DNA from: Blastobasis lacticolella
Taxonomy: Eukaryota > Arthropoda > Insecta > Lepidoptera > Blastobasidae
Assembly (NCBI GenBank): GCA_905147135.1
Contig: LR990056.1
Location: 3,730,001 to 3,794,000, forward strand
Length of the DNA: 64,000 nucleotides
Direction of reading: 5' to 3'
In this document: positions 9,771-24,000 of the stretch, one piece after another
Position numbering within the stretch: position 1 is the stretch's first letter
Layout: every line of letters begins with the position of its first letter
The notes under the pieces: model-generated
Database searches by the model: none
What the model was told of the DNA's origin: nothing
The model's input: the letters and a program-made list of their open reading frames with translations, nothing else
Translations under genes and position numbers: made by a program

Positions 9771-11064
9771 TCACTCGTCCGACGCGGACGACAGCTGCGT
9801 GCTGCCGCCCGAGCTGAACGAGCCCCGGCACGCGCCCGCCGCCGCGTTTCCCGGCGCCGCGTCTGCCTCGGCGTCCGCGCTCGCGCCCGGCGACAGCGCA
9901 CGCAGCAGCTCCAGCGCGGCGCGCGCGCGCTGCCCGTCCGCAGCCGCCGCCGCCGCGCTGCTGCCCGCGGAGCTCCGCCACGCACTCTTCTCGGGCAGCA
10001 GCAGCCGCCGTGCCTCGCGTTGTACTCGCCGTGATCGCAGCGCGAACAGGAACGGCGATGCGGCCGCCGCCAGCAGCAGCAGCGCCAGCGCCGGCGTGCG
10101 CGCGCTCGCGCCAAGCTCCGGCAGCGCCGCCGCCAGCGCCGCACCCATTGCGTGCGGCACGTGCAGCATCACCAGCGCGCCCGTCAGCAGCCCCACACGC
10201 GCCGCGCGCGACTCTTCCCGGTACCGGAACATCGACGCGTTCGATATCCGGCAGCGGATCGACGTTATCCGCGACCCGCCGGTCGACGGCGCCGGCGTCT
10301 TCTGCTGCACGGTCAGCAGCGGCGCCGCCAGCGACGGCGCCGAGCTCACCGACGGCAGCCCGCGCCGCAGATTCTCATTAGACTTGTCCTCCTTCCTTGC
10401 GTTGCGCAGACTAGCCACGGAGGGGCAGCGGACCGGCCTGTCCGGCGGCAGGAGGAACGGCCCGAACTTCTGGTTCTCTCCGGGCGTCCCGGATTCTGGC
10501 ACGTCGATCCTCAGAGTGAGTCCCTCGCCCTCCTCGACTAGGTCCGGCAAGTTGACTGGAGGCTCGTGCAACTGGAGGGCGCTCGCACCGTGCGCTCTCG
10601 CTCGCAGTCCCGACGAGCGAGCCGCGCGGTAGATCCTCGAGTACATGATGCACACGATCGTGGTCGGGGTGAGCACCCCGATGATTAAGTATATGATGCA
10701 GTAGATTAGTTCGACGCCTTGCACGACGCCTTCGCACGGGTAGAGGTATCGGAAGATAGATATAGTGGCGCGCGCGGCGGCGGCGAAACCGGCGGCGAGC
10801 CAGGTGGCGGCGCAGAGCGCGGCCGGACGGCGTTGCAGCAGCCGCGCGTGGCAGCGCAGCGGGTCGGTGACGGCGTGGTGTTGGTCCACCGCGATCAGCA
10901 GCACGGCCAACAGCGCAGACAGGCTGCAGGCCGCGGCGGCCGCGTCGCCGGCCTGCACCCACGGCATCGCGGCGGCCTCACTGGCAGCCGAGTGCTCGCC
11001 GAAAAGGGCAGGCGCCAGCATGCACGTCGTCAGCAAATTGGTCGCCAGCAGATTGATGACGAAC
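9771..11064 (-). CDS. Orphan class-A-like GPCR, coding exon 2 (TM2 to C-terminus)
   Basis: This exon codes for residues 50-479 of a seven-helix receptor of the plasma membrane. Joined to exon 1 it reads RTISN-R-FVINLLATNLL across the junction. The acceptor is a pyrimidine run ending TTGTTACAG, and the single first base G completes an Arg codon, so the phase fits. Helices lie at about 50-70, 89-114, 129-153 (W137), 166-190 (P182, Y190), 339-364 and 372-391. The third intracellular loop is about 140 residues (195-338) and ends RCRISNASMFRYREESRAAR. The tail is Ser/Ala-rich. Odd points: DRY reads DQH (109-111), NPxxY reads SPFLF (385-389), helix 6 lacks CWxP (HVP at 350-352), and no Cys lies at position 3.25 though C159 is in loop 2. 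The exon is extremely GC-rich and alanine-rich. Signalling and ligand are unknown; it may be a constitutive, atypical or neuropeptide/amine-like receptor. The continuous frame extending to 11189 is intron read-through. Confidence 0.93.
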
Positions 11065-14000
11065 CTGTAACAAAGAGAGGACACATGAGCACTGAGCACC
11101 ACTCCAACGATATCGACCGGGTCGTGTTGACTTGGCCCGCGCGGCGCGTTGTCAAACAACTCGAAACAACTCATTTTACGACTGCACAAACAAACTTATT
11201 CTAGGAAACGAGCTTGTTATTTAAGAATTTTAGTTTCACAGTTTTGACCTGGTCCAGAAGTTGATTCGGCCGCAAACGAACACAGGTTGTTAAATTAATT
11301 ATAACTAGGTACTCTGCCCGCGACCTGCACGGGGATCGGTTGTTTATGAACTTTGTTTTGGATTGGGGTTCCTTTGTTATTGATTACGCCAAAATAGAAT
11401 CTGCACCGCATATTACGAATATGGATTTGTTAGAAGCTTCTAGAGGTATATATGGCTATTTTGTCACCGCTAAAACCGTCTAGGACTGGCGCATTTAGGG
11501 AGGTAACGTCGTAGTCCTGGCCATTATCCTGATGATTTCGTATGCTTGTGCCTTCATCCATTACGCTGGACGGTAAATGTTTCGCAAAGGCCACGCAATT
11601 CGACCGCGTTACACTGTTCACGTGCCATTTCACGCCGTTGCGGTGTTAATTACACGTATCACTCGTACAGGTGCATTGGAACCCGATAGAATACAATTTG
11701 ACACGTCTAATAGAGCGCAGCACTTTCGCAAACCTCTTCGCTCCATTGTGAATAAAAAGTCTGGTAGTTACCATCAATTTGAGATTTTTCGCACGGCTAT
11801 AACGTCGAAAATATCTCCATTGTCTCAACTGTGTCTTTCCGCAACTGTTTATTAGCCATTATACACTGTGCTATTACAACTTTAATAGCCTGTGTATACA
11901 GCTACCTAATTAAGCAAAATACCTTTCTTAATTTGGATGAATTGGCGTATTTTTTGTCACAAACTACTCACGTAATAATGTCCCGATATGTGTACACCGG
12001 GTGTTATGAAGTTTGATATTGTAAAAAATTAAAGTGAGGCAACTTTTTACCACAATCAAGTAGATTATTATGATGACGCAAAGGCTGAATTACCCACAAT
12101 TGACTCTAATGCGTGTGAGCGGTTGTGTAATGATACAATTTCTAGCTAATCGTATTACAATAACAGACAAAAAATCTACATGTATTGTTATATACATCAT
12201 TAGTAATATAATGTAGACTATAATGGGTTTCAAATACCATCTTAAGGTTGTTGAAGGATCAAAAGCCGTACTTAATTAATGAGCAACTTAATTTGAAAGT
12301 AAGTACTGAATGATTAATCATAATAATTTACATGGTATATTATGCTTGTAATAAGCAATCTAAATAAGCCCATCTTCCACAATATAATAACCCATATTCA
12401 TGATTGGATTATTGTAATGGATAGTAAAGATAAAGGAGTAATTTCACAAATAATTAAAAAGGAGATAAAGTTCAACCATCTCTACTAACGAGACTGTTTA
12501 TAACTTATCGCACAGTCATTGAAGGTTATTATTCCCTGTTGTTGAATTTTTCTTAACGCACACTCAAGGGAAGGTTGTTCCCAAAACTGCTGGAGATAAG
12601 GACGACCTCCAGACCGCAGACTGATTTATGGAAGATTACTAATCAATTGACTTTTTTAATGAATCATCGCGGGATGACATATGGAGATAAACTGCATTGC
12701 AATTTGTGTCTTAATTCCTATTCGTAAGTTATCTTTGAAAACAACGCAAATAGTAGACGTAGATCGTTGTCTGATACAAAAGAAAATCTGCTCCTAACAG
12801 CAACTGGCGATGGTAACATGAGTCGCGTCCCCATTTGCATCCCTCTGACATCCATAACAAATGCCCTACCAGAATGATCAGCATCTGCAAGTATCATAAT
12901 GTATGTCCTTGTTGCTATAAAAGACGACCTTGATCATCACAACCTTAAGCCATCGTGGTTGCATTTAAAAATCAAATGGGACGCTTTTAATTTTAAAATT
13001 GCATAAATGCATCTTACTAGGCGGAATTGTTTCAATTCTCGATACATCTGTCTCTTCTATTGTATATGGTTCAGTTGTACCTATATTCTGCTTTTTCAGG
13101 TTATTTTTGCAATTTTTTTTTCTAATACTTGATCATTGATTGTCTACTTTTTTTATCTTCTGTTGCTATAAATTTTGTCTATAAACATAGCCTCCTAAAC
13201 GGAACCAAAGTGACGGCACACGCTGATGTCACTCTTCATCTGCATTCAGATATAGTAAAACGACATAAAACCAAAACTGAGGCTGTTTTACTTACAAGTC
13301 AAACGTGGGCCCATTCATGGTCTAAATTGGCCTCGACACCATTTTTTATGGCCTCACCCATTGTTCTGTGGTCGCGAATTTTCTGGCAATCCTAGCGACT
13401 CAATTTCCCGCGACTAATTTTATAGCGCTTTGATTTTACTTTTAATTTTCTAAAGTTCCGTGGATTATAATGTATAACGAGGTTACTTGCAGCTAAAACT
13501 TCCTGCTTGCTTTTTCTGTTTTTGTCCCAGATTTTTATTTTATCTCTTATAGTACCAGAATCCGTGCTATTTGGATAATGGTACTAAATGTTTCAATAAT
13601 CAATGATTCTCTAGTCTAGATGATTTTATCCAACTAATGTGACGTCCACATCCGTAAATCATAATTCATATCGGAAACGACTACAGAAATCGTTTAAACA
13701 AAATCAGAATGAGAATGCATGTCAATGTCAAAGCGTCATATAAACACAAGATCTGCGGAATATTTTCTTAAAAGTGTGTCGCTCGGTCCATTCGATATGA
13801 CAAGTTTTATGATGCGTGAAAAAATAACATCTACTTTCAATGTCTTTTCATTATAATGTTAACACGATTTTCGTTTTAATATCTGACGTCAATGTTCACT
13901 TCCGGGTTTGTGACAACTTTTCGTTGTAATATTTCCGAAACCAAGAATGCGGGTGAGCTTTTTCTCAATATTCATTTCAAACAATTGTAACGTTCCTTCG

Positions 14001-16737
14001 AACGTAAAGGTACAATGGATCCCATAAACAAAAAGAAGACAGGGCCACATAATATATCTCGATCTTCGAATCTCATTCTTTAAAATTACAGTACACCTAG
14101 AATCGTGACATTTGGCAAGAAGCGGTTGTCAACTAAGTAGAGTAAGAGAAGATACATCGCTATATCTGCCTATTTTTAAAACAGGTGTAAAAAATATATT
14201 ACAATACCTATTACTGATGTATGTATGCATCACCTTGTGCATTAAAGAGCGTGTGTACCCACAAACTAGCGATGCTTGCCGCCTAAGCATGCAGTATGCT
14301 TATAAAGGCCACTGTATTTGCAATTAAAAAAAGAAAAATAATTTAAGTTCGTTAGATGGTTTGTTTTGTAAGAGTGGGGGACATGTTTTGCCTGTAGTAG
14401 CAGGTATATGAACAGAACTGTTTATTATTAGACATTTAAACGGTCCAATTATGATGTTTACAAAGAAATACTCGACGTCGAGTTAAAAATAAACATCATC
14501 CTTCATTCAATAGTCCCAAATAAGCACTCTGGCAAAAAAACTGTGTAAATACAAAAAAAAGCATTTGACAAACTTATTTGGGCACATATCGTGTCCTGTT
14601 GGAAAATCACAGCTAACAATGTTTATCTGTTATTTAAATTTATTTTTTATTTAGATGAGTATTGCGCAAGCCATAAATATTTATTTTAAGTGTTGCAAAT
14701 ATATTTTAATTGCTAGGTAAACACTTAAATATTGATTTAAATCAAATCCTATCTGACCGCAATTTATTATATTCATATTGCCTTTGAAATCTGTTTTGGT
14801 ATATAAAAAAAACTACTTTGATCATAATAATTTGTAAAATGGAAATACAGAAACCGCAGGATTTATTTTTGAACTGGCTTTAAGTGGCTACACCTTAGTC
14901 ATGCGTTCTTAAAAAAGAGCTTTGAACCCGCTCGGGGATGGAATAAACCCAGATATCAAAGTTCAAAATAAACGTCTGAGATATGACTATCACAAACATA
15001 ATTATTATGAGAAACACATCCTTAATGGGAAGCAAATAACTGCCACTGATAATTGAAAAAAAGAAACATTTGGCTCGAAAGAATACACAACAATAGTACC
15101 CTACAGAACAAATCTATTACCCATCTAATTTAGAATGTAGGTCGTGGCCGCAGTCGCTCATACTAGAAGCACACCTGTTGATTTTTCTGGTTAATAACGG
15201 GAGCTTAGTCACTAATAAAGCTGAGTGTATGCGTTGCAAATTTTCCTTTCCTCGTGCAGACTAGAGATTAGCAAATTAAACAGATATAGTAGAGGAAATT
15301 ATTAAAGTCCATTGAGATAATGAGCTCTAAGCGTTTGACGTAGAGATTAAAATTGCGTGTTAGATTATGCTGTTATCGTTTTTGGGATTAAAATATCAAT
15401 CGAGCACGGATTTTTGTAGTTTCTGACGTAGCGTTTAAGGCTTAAATAGACTTTGAACTGTACTCACTTTAGATTCAACGCAATTTTTTTAAGAAGATAG
15501 ACTTAACTAATATTAAATAGTACTTTACAGTGTTCGGTTCGTCTCTTTATATAGGTAATGAAAATCTGTTAAAGCTTTGTTTGTGAATCGTATCAGGAAG
15601 ACTAAGCCCACTTGAACATTGTCTAAAGGTGATCTACAGAACAATAGAAACTAATTATAACCAATAACCTTATAAAGGGTTTTAATTGTTATTTCAACGA
15701 TTAATATGTATGTAGGAGTTCAGTTTACATTTCTTGTATTGGCTATATCCGCCTTCCATTTACGTTTTCTATAATCAAGTAGATTGGCGACTTAAAGTGT
15801 GTGAACTAGATTTTTCTTCTAAACAAAGCGAAGGCTTAAAGTTAGTTACATCTGCGGTCTTTCTAAAAATCATCATGTACATTTCTAAAATTGTCATTAC
15901 ATATTTCGGCTTAGAAATACTTAAACTTTACAAATTATAAAGTTATTACACAGTAGATTGACACCGTAAACAATTTAATAGCGTGACCCATAAAACAAAA
16001 GAAAGCGTATGACATAACCGCCCGATAAGGCGATGGACATAAATTCCAGTGCTATCTACAGTAATGGCTTTGATACTATTCACCGTTATTCAATCGCGTA
16101 ATATAACTGACCATTCACAAGGTAATGAGGATCAAAACGCCACTGTTCTGTCCCAAACCTAAGTAGCTGGCAAAATACAGGCTGTTGTTACAGTGATTAA
16201 CTGACCGATTTTGCATATCGACTAAGGCTCGACACTCTTGGTAACCATTGTAACCACGCTGTGTAATGGGCAAAGGTCTCTGACATACTTTATTAGGATC
16301 CTAAGGTTCGAAGCCAATTTTGACATCACTTTTGACGTTAGTAACAGGAGGTGGCCGATTTTGAACCTTATTGCTGTGACTTAGGCTACAGACAACTTGA
16401 GTTACTGACTCGATGGATGATTAATATGTGCTTGGAATTTTAAAAGAAGACGTCACGTCGTTTGGCAAAGGCTCGTTGGCCAATTCGAGTACAATATTGC
16501 AATTATTAACGCCACCATACGATGTAGTCACAGACATAAACGTGTGTAATACAGACATTTCTATTCAGTACGGAAATTTCCAAGCCCATTGTGTATTAAT
16601 ATGCCGATTGGACTGTTGTAAATCATTTGAATTAGTTGTCAATTAGCCTTCCACGTGTCCGAGCTGAGGTCGTAAGGTTTCCTGAGGGAATTTTCCGAGA
16701 GAAGCCGCTGTTTTATAGGCACGCGTGCTACCCATTA

Positions 16738-16792
16738 CACACACACACACACACACACACATTACACACACACATACACACACGTACACATT
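16738..16792. repeat. (CA)n microsatellite
   Basis: A CA run of about 24 bases is followed by broken CA runs separated by TT, T and GT. Likely length-polymorphic. Confidence 0.95.
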
Positions 16793-17210
16793 TTAAACGA
16801 TTTACTAAGTATTTTAGTAGTAGTATTGAAATTTAAACCTATATTGATTGAAACATGTAAATCTATTTATAACGGATGATTTCAAAGCACGATGCAGCTG
16901 ATTTCGAAACAAAATTGCAGGGACCGTAACGTTCAATGCCATTTTAGAACTCCGGTCACAGAACCAGTTCTAAATCATTTTGCCTCGTAAAAAGATCGCG
17001 CTCTCTCTTGACCGATGATACTGGCCACATTAATTATATCGCCAAAACAACTGGTTTACATAAAATAAGTTAACGTAAACAAACTCAATAATGACATACG
17101 CTTTCCTTTCGAAACGATTCAGTTCGATATTTGAGCTTAGGCTTCCTGTTTAAGTTACTGCCAAGAAGAAAAAAAGCGTAGGGAAAGCTCAGACCAAATA
17201 AAGATACTTA

Positions 17211-17426
17211 TCATCATCACAGCCCGTAACAGTCCACTGCAGGACTTCGGGCCTCTCCCACGAAAGGGGAGGTTATTGCCATAATCTCCACGCTTGGCAG
17301 GCGGGTTGGAGATCGCAGTGTTTAAATATAACAATGGAAAATGCTGCTGCCCATTTTCCAGACTACGGAGACTCTTGATCATTTGCCTCGAAAACATTAG
17401 TCGCCTTGTACGACACCCATGAGTGT
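17211..17426 (-). mobile_element. Retroposed repeat family A, 5'-truncated, with target duplication
   Basis: Read on the minus strand, it ends GGGCTGTGATGATGA like the copy at 2676-2933 but lacks the first 40 or so bases of that copy. AAGATACTTA flanks it at 17201-17210 and 17427-17436. The 5' truncation with direct repeats shows LINE-type reverse transcription at the target. Confidence 0.85.
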
Positions 17427-17998
17427 AAGATACTTAATAATAAAAAAATTCAGGATACATTAATTTTTTAAATATTTATGTCCCTTTTTTATCACTATAG
17501 TTAAATTACAACGGAAGCCACATTTTAAAAGAAGAAATAAGGATTATTTTTCATTATATAAGGAACGCGAATTTTACCCGGACCAATTCGCGGACAAAAT
17601 TCGCATGCACAAACATCTAAATAAGCTTTTCGTTAGTTTTATCCGAAATAACCACAACAACTATGAAACGTGCCAATATGAATGCAATTCGAATGAAAGG
17701 GCTAATCAAGAGAAAGCCTACATGAATGCCATTGATATTCAGGTGTGGTTTGGCAAGTTTATTTTTGGCAATGATAATTTTGTTTACAATTTCTCTACTA
17801 TTGTTCCGAGAAATGTAAATATTATGTGCTGAGTATGTGGTAACTGGTAGGTAATGTTTATTTCTTTCTTTACAGGTAAAGGTATTTGCACATAACTTCT
17901 TGCTTTTCGGAAGCATATAACCTGATATCTTCAAGACGAAGAAGAATAAGGAAATTTAAGGTTGTTCATCCATTGTTCTGCTATCCTGGTCTTTCGTC

Positions 17999-18024
17999 AA
18001 GTAATATTGAGCTCAATATTACTT
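17999..18024. repeat. 26-bp perfect palindrome
   Basis: The half-site AAGTAATATTGAG is followed immediately by its reverse complement, with no spacer. It may be a dimeric protein-binding site or chance. No neighbouring element explains it. Confidence 0.6.
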
Positions 18025-21000
18025 CGCTAACAATATTAGAAATTGAAAGTCGTATGCTGTGGGCCTATCATAATAAAAACAAAGCCGCACCTAATGAGGC
18101 AATAACCAAACATATCAATGAATGCCATTTAAATAACAAAAGAGAGCGGTGATGTAAACGTAATTATTCATGCATCTTTTAAATCCACACAATCAATTTT
18201 CACTGACCTTTTTGGTCGAGTGACGTACGGTTTTGGATTGACACGGAAATCGGATTATAAGCTCCTATATGACGAAAAGGTTCCTTAAAATATCCGGAAC
18301 GACTACAAGTTACCGCTAATATTGATCGGAAAAATTATATGCTGGCTTGATGCGTCTTCAAACACTGATGGCAAGTGGAAAGATTCGAACAATATCACCG
18401 AATACACTCTGAAAGGAAAAATACTAATCAACTTTTATTTGAGTCTGAAAGAAAACATTGTTTACCTCTCTACGAGCAGAACAAACACTGTTACTTATCA
18501 TCAAATAAGTTGCTGAAGGGAAAGTTACCTGGACTTCGAGTCGTCGCCCTCGGGGTTGCCACTCGGGAAATTGCTTTTAATTTGTGTTGCCAGTTACAAT
18601 GGTGATTTAGTGAGATTTCGACGCTGAATTTCACAGTTCTCAAATGGGAATACTTGTTTTTATGGGAGTTTTAACCTTAGAGGTTAACTCTGAATTCCAA
18701 TACGTGTTTTACCGCAATTCCATCAAAGATAGACTTTACTCATCGATGTAAAAATAATAACTAATGATTGCAATTTATTTTAACGACGTTGTTAAATACT
18801 AAAAGCCTTTAATAGTACAGTGTTTAGACCGTGGAACACGAATGAAACACGCTGTGATGTAAGCGCCTTGCCTAGGTAGGTATTATGACTGTGACATCTC
18901 TTGGTAGTGACTATCAAGAAGCCAAAGTCTCTTTTGTTTAAAGTTTGGTCATCGCTTATTGAATACAGAATAATCTTTGTTCAGACAACCTTCATTCGAG
19001 TCGTCGATTGAATAATGCAAAGGTTATCCAACTATGTTTAAAAGACAATGTGGTTGATCGTGTTCTTCGTTTCACGCCTATGTCTCCGAAATCGGCCGCC
19101 TTATCATTGTTTGTTATAAATGCATACGAAATGATTTTTATCTTTTGGTTCACAACCTGTGTGTTAAATATCTTTAAAGGGAAAAACCGCAGTGCTGACT
19201 GCTTTTCCTGTTTTGCTGAACATAAATAAACAGACATCTTAAACCTGTCGTCATTGTCAGACATTCTGTCGATGCTGGGTTGAAATAGAATTGTAGAGAT
19301 AATTGATTTAATTGCTTAATTGATTTCTGACCTCAAATGCCCAAATTATTTACTTGTATCATTTTATTGTGTAGGTACTAAATATTCTAATTTGATTGAT
19401 TTGATGCTTGTAAAGCACTTAGGTATATTGATAGTATGTTAAACCAAACTATAAATAAACTTCAAATTATGCCAGTTGAATAATGATATAAGTTACTATT
19501 AGATGAATATGTAGTTTATTTTTGGAAACCGCTACTCATACAACAAAACGTATTTATAATTTTTGATCCAATCCGATGAACGAAATATTTGCACCTATGT
19601 TATTGTTTATAACATCAGGTCCTACAACTTTTTTATATTCATGAATATGTATCGAAAATATTAGATAATAAATACATGAACACTAAAACAATAATACTTA
19701 TAGAAATATAAATCAAGGAAGTGGACAAAGACAGTCATGTCGGACAGTTGCAGTGAAAGGATATATGAATGCAAATCGAGAAACAGACACGTTTCATTTT
19801 TTATTAATTACATATTAGACTTAATAAGGTAACCGGCCGACTAGTTGAAAGTGAATGTTGTAAAATATAGACCGAATACAATACAATTAAATAATTCAAG
19901 GTTTCTTATTGGGGAAGGCTTTATTTCGACGGATACTGATATGAGCAGGATGTTTAGTATCTAATTGAATAATTTAATTTAAATAAGTTAGGTACAAGTA
20001 TACATATGAAACATTAAAATTGTAAATGATAAAATTATCTACTCTTTGCTCGATAGTGATTAGTTTGTGCAAGACTATTTCTAGATATGGATTCTTTTTT
20101 ATGTAAAAAATAAGTAGTAATATTACGTTTTCAGTATGACAGTTTTAGTAAGTAGGTCGCCGATACCAATTATTTATTTTCTTAGAAGTAGTTTCCTATT
20201 CCGAGAATATAAACGAAGAGGATAACGGCGATAAACAATCAGACTGAGAATCTAAGATACAACCTTGTTGTTCCATTTTTATTTTACCGTCAGATGAAGT
20301 CAATTTTTATTTATTTAATAGTACCTATCTGCATTCGCCGCGTTAACCGCATTTTCCAATACAATTTAAATAAATATATTATCTAATACCTGAAAATACA
20401 ATTAAAAGGGACCGCTGAAAATTTGCGATTATTTCCTCATGGCGCTGCGAAACTGCGCAAGCGCAAGCACCGCGAGAACAATAGCTCTTCACCATCGAAC
20501 AATACCGAAGCCCGCCATTGTTAACAACTGTAACATGTACAGTACAGTCAACTATAGATGCCAGTTACAAAGCCTAAATAAAAACTTTTTTCAGTACACT
20601 TGCTTACAAACTGGCCATCGTTACACCGCTTTTGACCCAGTTTTAAAAAGCGAGTTGTTTGATATTACCGCACAAGTATTGTATAGGTAGACCATTGTTT
20701 CAAAATTAAGGTCTGGCGAGTAAGCAAGCTGCAAATTTACTCTGGTTTTAAAAAAGTGTCTAGTGTCAGTAAAGTGACTTCTCTTTTCATTCACACTGTA
20801 CATCACCACATAACTAATGTCATGACTTGTGTATTAGATTTCAGATACTTATTCTCGACCTCTGACCCAGAGTTTCGGCGTTTGAAACACATATCTGTAA
20901 TCTGAGGGCGGATGTTCTTTTGCCAATTCCATTATGTGTTTGAAATCATTTATATTTGAGTACAACAAGGAAAACCTTGTTGAGTTTTGCATTAAGGAGC

Positions 21001-24000
21001 TTTCGTGTTACGTAATGAGCCATCAGAAGTGGTTAAAGTATGGGTTCTGTGATACAGTAAATATGTTCAACGAAATAGAGACGTAGTATTATGCAAGAAC
21101 CTAGACCTTACCCAGAAACTGCGACTAACTATTTCGAACTTGGCATCTTCTGCGTAGCTAACCTTAATGTTTACCACTGCCTTGGATACAACACGTGTCG
21201 TATGAATAACCTGGCCGTAATAGGTTTTGTACTGTTTGAATTTGAGCTCTGTTTTTCTTCGATTGACTGAAACTTTTCGCCCAGCTCATGTTAATTGGTC
21301 GGACACTAAATACAGACGGCGTATTTTCAAACATACTCACGTAATCTTTGTTTGTTGCTTTGTCTCTGCCATATGGCAAAGGCAGCTGATTACCCTTAGG
21401 TTTATTTCTAGTCTGTGACAGGATGTTTATGACCTGTATTGTTATAGTTCCCATTGTTCAAGTGTAAAACGCCAAATAGAATGAGCCAATTAACTGACAA
21501 GTATATGTGGAAAAAATGTTATTGGAACATTTCAGTGGTTTCGTTAAGTTTGTGTTGTGTAGTTGATTCTTATATGTTTCGAGCTATAAGATTTTGGAAA
21601 AGTTACAGATTTCTCCGTAATCTTTACCTACACAATTTTAGGTAAATATAGACACCCTAATTAAGTCACATAAAAATAGATTTTATGTTCAAGTAGGTGC
21701 CCGATAAAAAGATAAGAAATCAAATTGTTCTGTAGAAAATTCTGACTATTTGTACACACCTCTGCTAAAAATAGTTGGTGAGGGAACAGATTTTAACTTT
21801 TTATTAGACACATTACGTGTCTTAACTCGAAATTAGATGTTTTGTTCTATCTTCAGACAAATTCAAAGAAATCTCAAGGACTCGATCTTCAAAGAAAGTG
21901 GGTCGTTCTATTCTAACCTCCTCAGTTTGGATTCACTAAATTACCTGTCATGCAAAATGGGGCGCAGTATAGCTGAGTTTGAAATGGGAAAATAAAGAAA
22001 ACAGTCACTGACAAAGATTTAGGTCACAGTTGTACTGCTTTAGGAGGATTAGTGAACGAATGAATAAAATAACAACTGAGATTTGTTCCAAAGTCAAGTA
22101 GGCATGACGAGTTTCTACCTATTATTTTTCACTCAACGACAAAGGTGAATGACTGATCCATATTTTTCTTTTATCATTTTCGCGATGATGGCATCACGAC
22201 TTTATAATGGAATAAAACATAAGTCCTACCAAAATACTACATAATACCAAAGGACGCGACTACGAAATACGTGATAAGGAACAACGTCATAATTAAAGGA
22301 TTAAGTTTTTTGCCTACATGGTTGCGTGAGTAGGAGCCGTGTTGAAAAAATGTCACTACCGTGCTCTAGCTAATTAGCAGACCGCTGACATCATCGCTTA
22401 ATCCACTAGAACTTTTGAGCGACGTCTTAATCCTGCAGTTTCCAGAATCGTCTCCGTACTTTCATACCGGACATCACGATCAATATTTTCCCCCAGTTTC
22501 TTACATCCAAAATCCGTAGCAAAGACAGCACACGTCAGAATGTTACGTCTTGTATTCCAGTTCCACATAGTTAACCCAATTCTGCTGTCACCTCACACGA
22601 CCTAATTTCTCTGGCCCTCGACGTAACCTAATTCACCTGTCTATACAGCAGTAAACTGCAAACTGCAGTGGCGTTCCTGCAAATGGGTCATGGTGGTGCG
22701 AGTCAAGGCGATGTCTAACACCACGTGCACACGCCTATGTTTGCCCCGGGTTTCAATGGAATTAGTCGGTATTACTTGTGCTGTATTGTATTGAAAACAG
22801 TTTTCCTTGTAACTGAGCTGAAAGTATTTATAAATAGACTCAAAGAGAGAATGAGATTGGGTTTTGTTGCCTTTTATTATGGTAAGAATGTCACATGAAG
22901 GTGTGGTTTGAAACAATTTAGGTACTTAACAAGTGTTGACAATTCCATTTTGAAGATGACTAGGAATGACTATTTTCAGTTATGATGAGGTATCATCATG
23001 ATCATCTTAGCGTTAGTCTCGGATCCGCTTTCCTACTTTCAGATGTGACGGAAAATAGTGTAGTTTAAATCTAATCCGCCATAATCCAACTAAGGACTGT
23101 TAAGCCAATCGGCAATGAAAAATGATAATCGTAGCAATCATTCAAATCGAATGTTATAATCGATGCATTGTATTCGTTTCTCATGAGTTGAACGCAAAAA
23201 AGTCATAACCAATTATCCTGATGGGCAGATGACAACCAGTCCATTAGTGACATTAAATAAACGCACGTAAATTGTCACTCTTAATTGTAAGCCATCGGTT
23301 TTTTACCCCACAATTGAAGGAAAAATGTTCCAACTTACGGACACAATACAAAAAATACATCAACTCATGCTTGTGTTCTAGTCTGTAGAAGTATAAAAAT
23401 AACCATGATTAGCGATATGTAAACAATAGACATTTATGAAGGATTCGTTCTTTATGCACCATTGATAGTGTTTATGTAACTTACTATGCTACTACCGGGC
23501 ATGAAGGTAAAACATTGGATGTGAGTCACCTCGGATTAAAACTGCTCGTGGATGATAATGCACTCTTTAAAACCTCCATTCAATCATGTGTTGGATAGCA
23601 ACACTATTTTCCAAGTTCCTGGACCAATAATTAACTCAGTTTCGTAGCAAAAGGCTTTGGTAGAACCTCCAGGGTCGCGAGGTGATTGATTTAAGGTTCA
23701 GGCGTTCATAACGGGACGGTTCGAAGGTCGCTCCAGTCGTTTTTCCGGGCTTCTGAGGCCCTGTCCTTGTTTCGGTTTTGGCAGGTCCCAGTAGGTCTCC
23801 CAGTGGAAATTTTCCCTAAATTTGAAGAGATAGTCTTACGAGGCGAAGATGTTTTTTGGGAATTCTCTTGTTGAAGCGCATTTGATGTTCTGGGACGGTA
23901 CAGGTAATCATATTCATATTATAGTAAAATCTTACACCGTCATTTATGGAATAGAATGTAATATTGACATGGAGCAAGTCATGTTAGTCCTCGCAGTGAC

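Noticed and set aside
9682..10632. 316-codon plus-strand open frame
   Set aside because: It is the antisense of receptor exon 2, open because the exon is so GC-rich. Its translation is low-complexity Ala/Ser/Arg with no domain.
10411..10962. 183-codon minus-strand frame overlapping the receptor
   Set aside because: It is another frame of the same exon, Arg-rich with no topology. A shadow of the real frame.
11065..11189. Upstream extension of receptor exon 2 to a Met at 11189
   Set aside because: A good pyrimidine tract and TTACAG acceptor lie at 11065, and joining to exon 1 gives a proper helix 1. The extension is intron sequence.
20439..20690. 83-codon frame starting MALRNCASASTART
   Set aside because: No domain, conserved context or splice evidence; composition fits chance in a slightly GC-richer patch.
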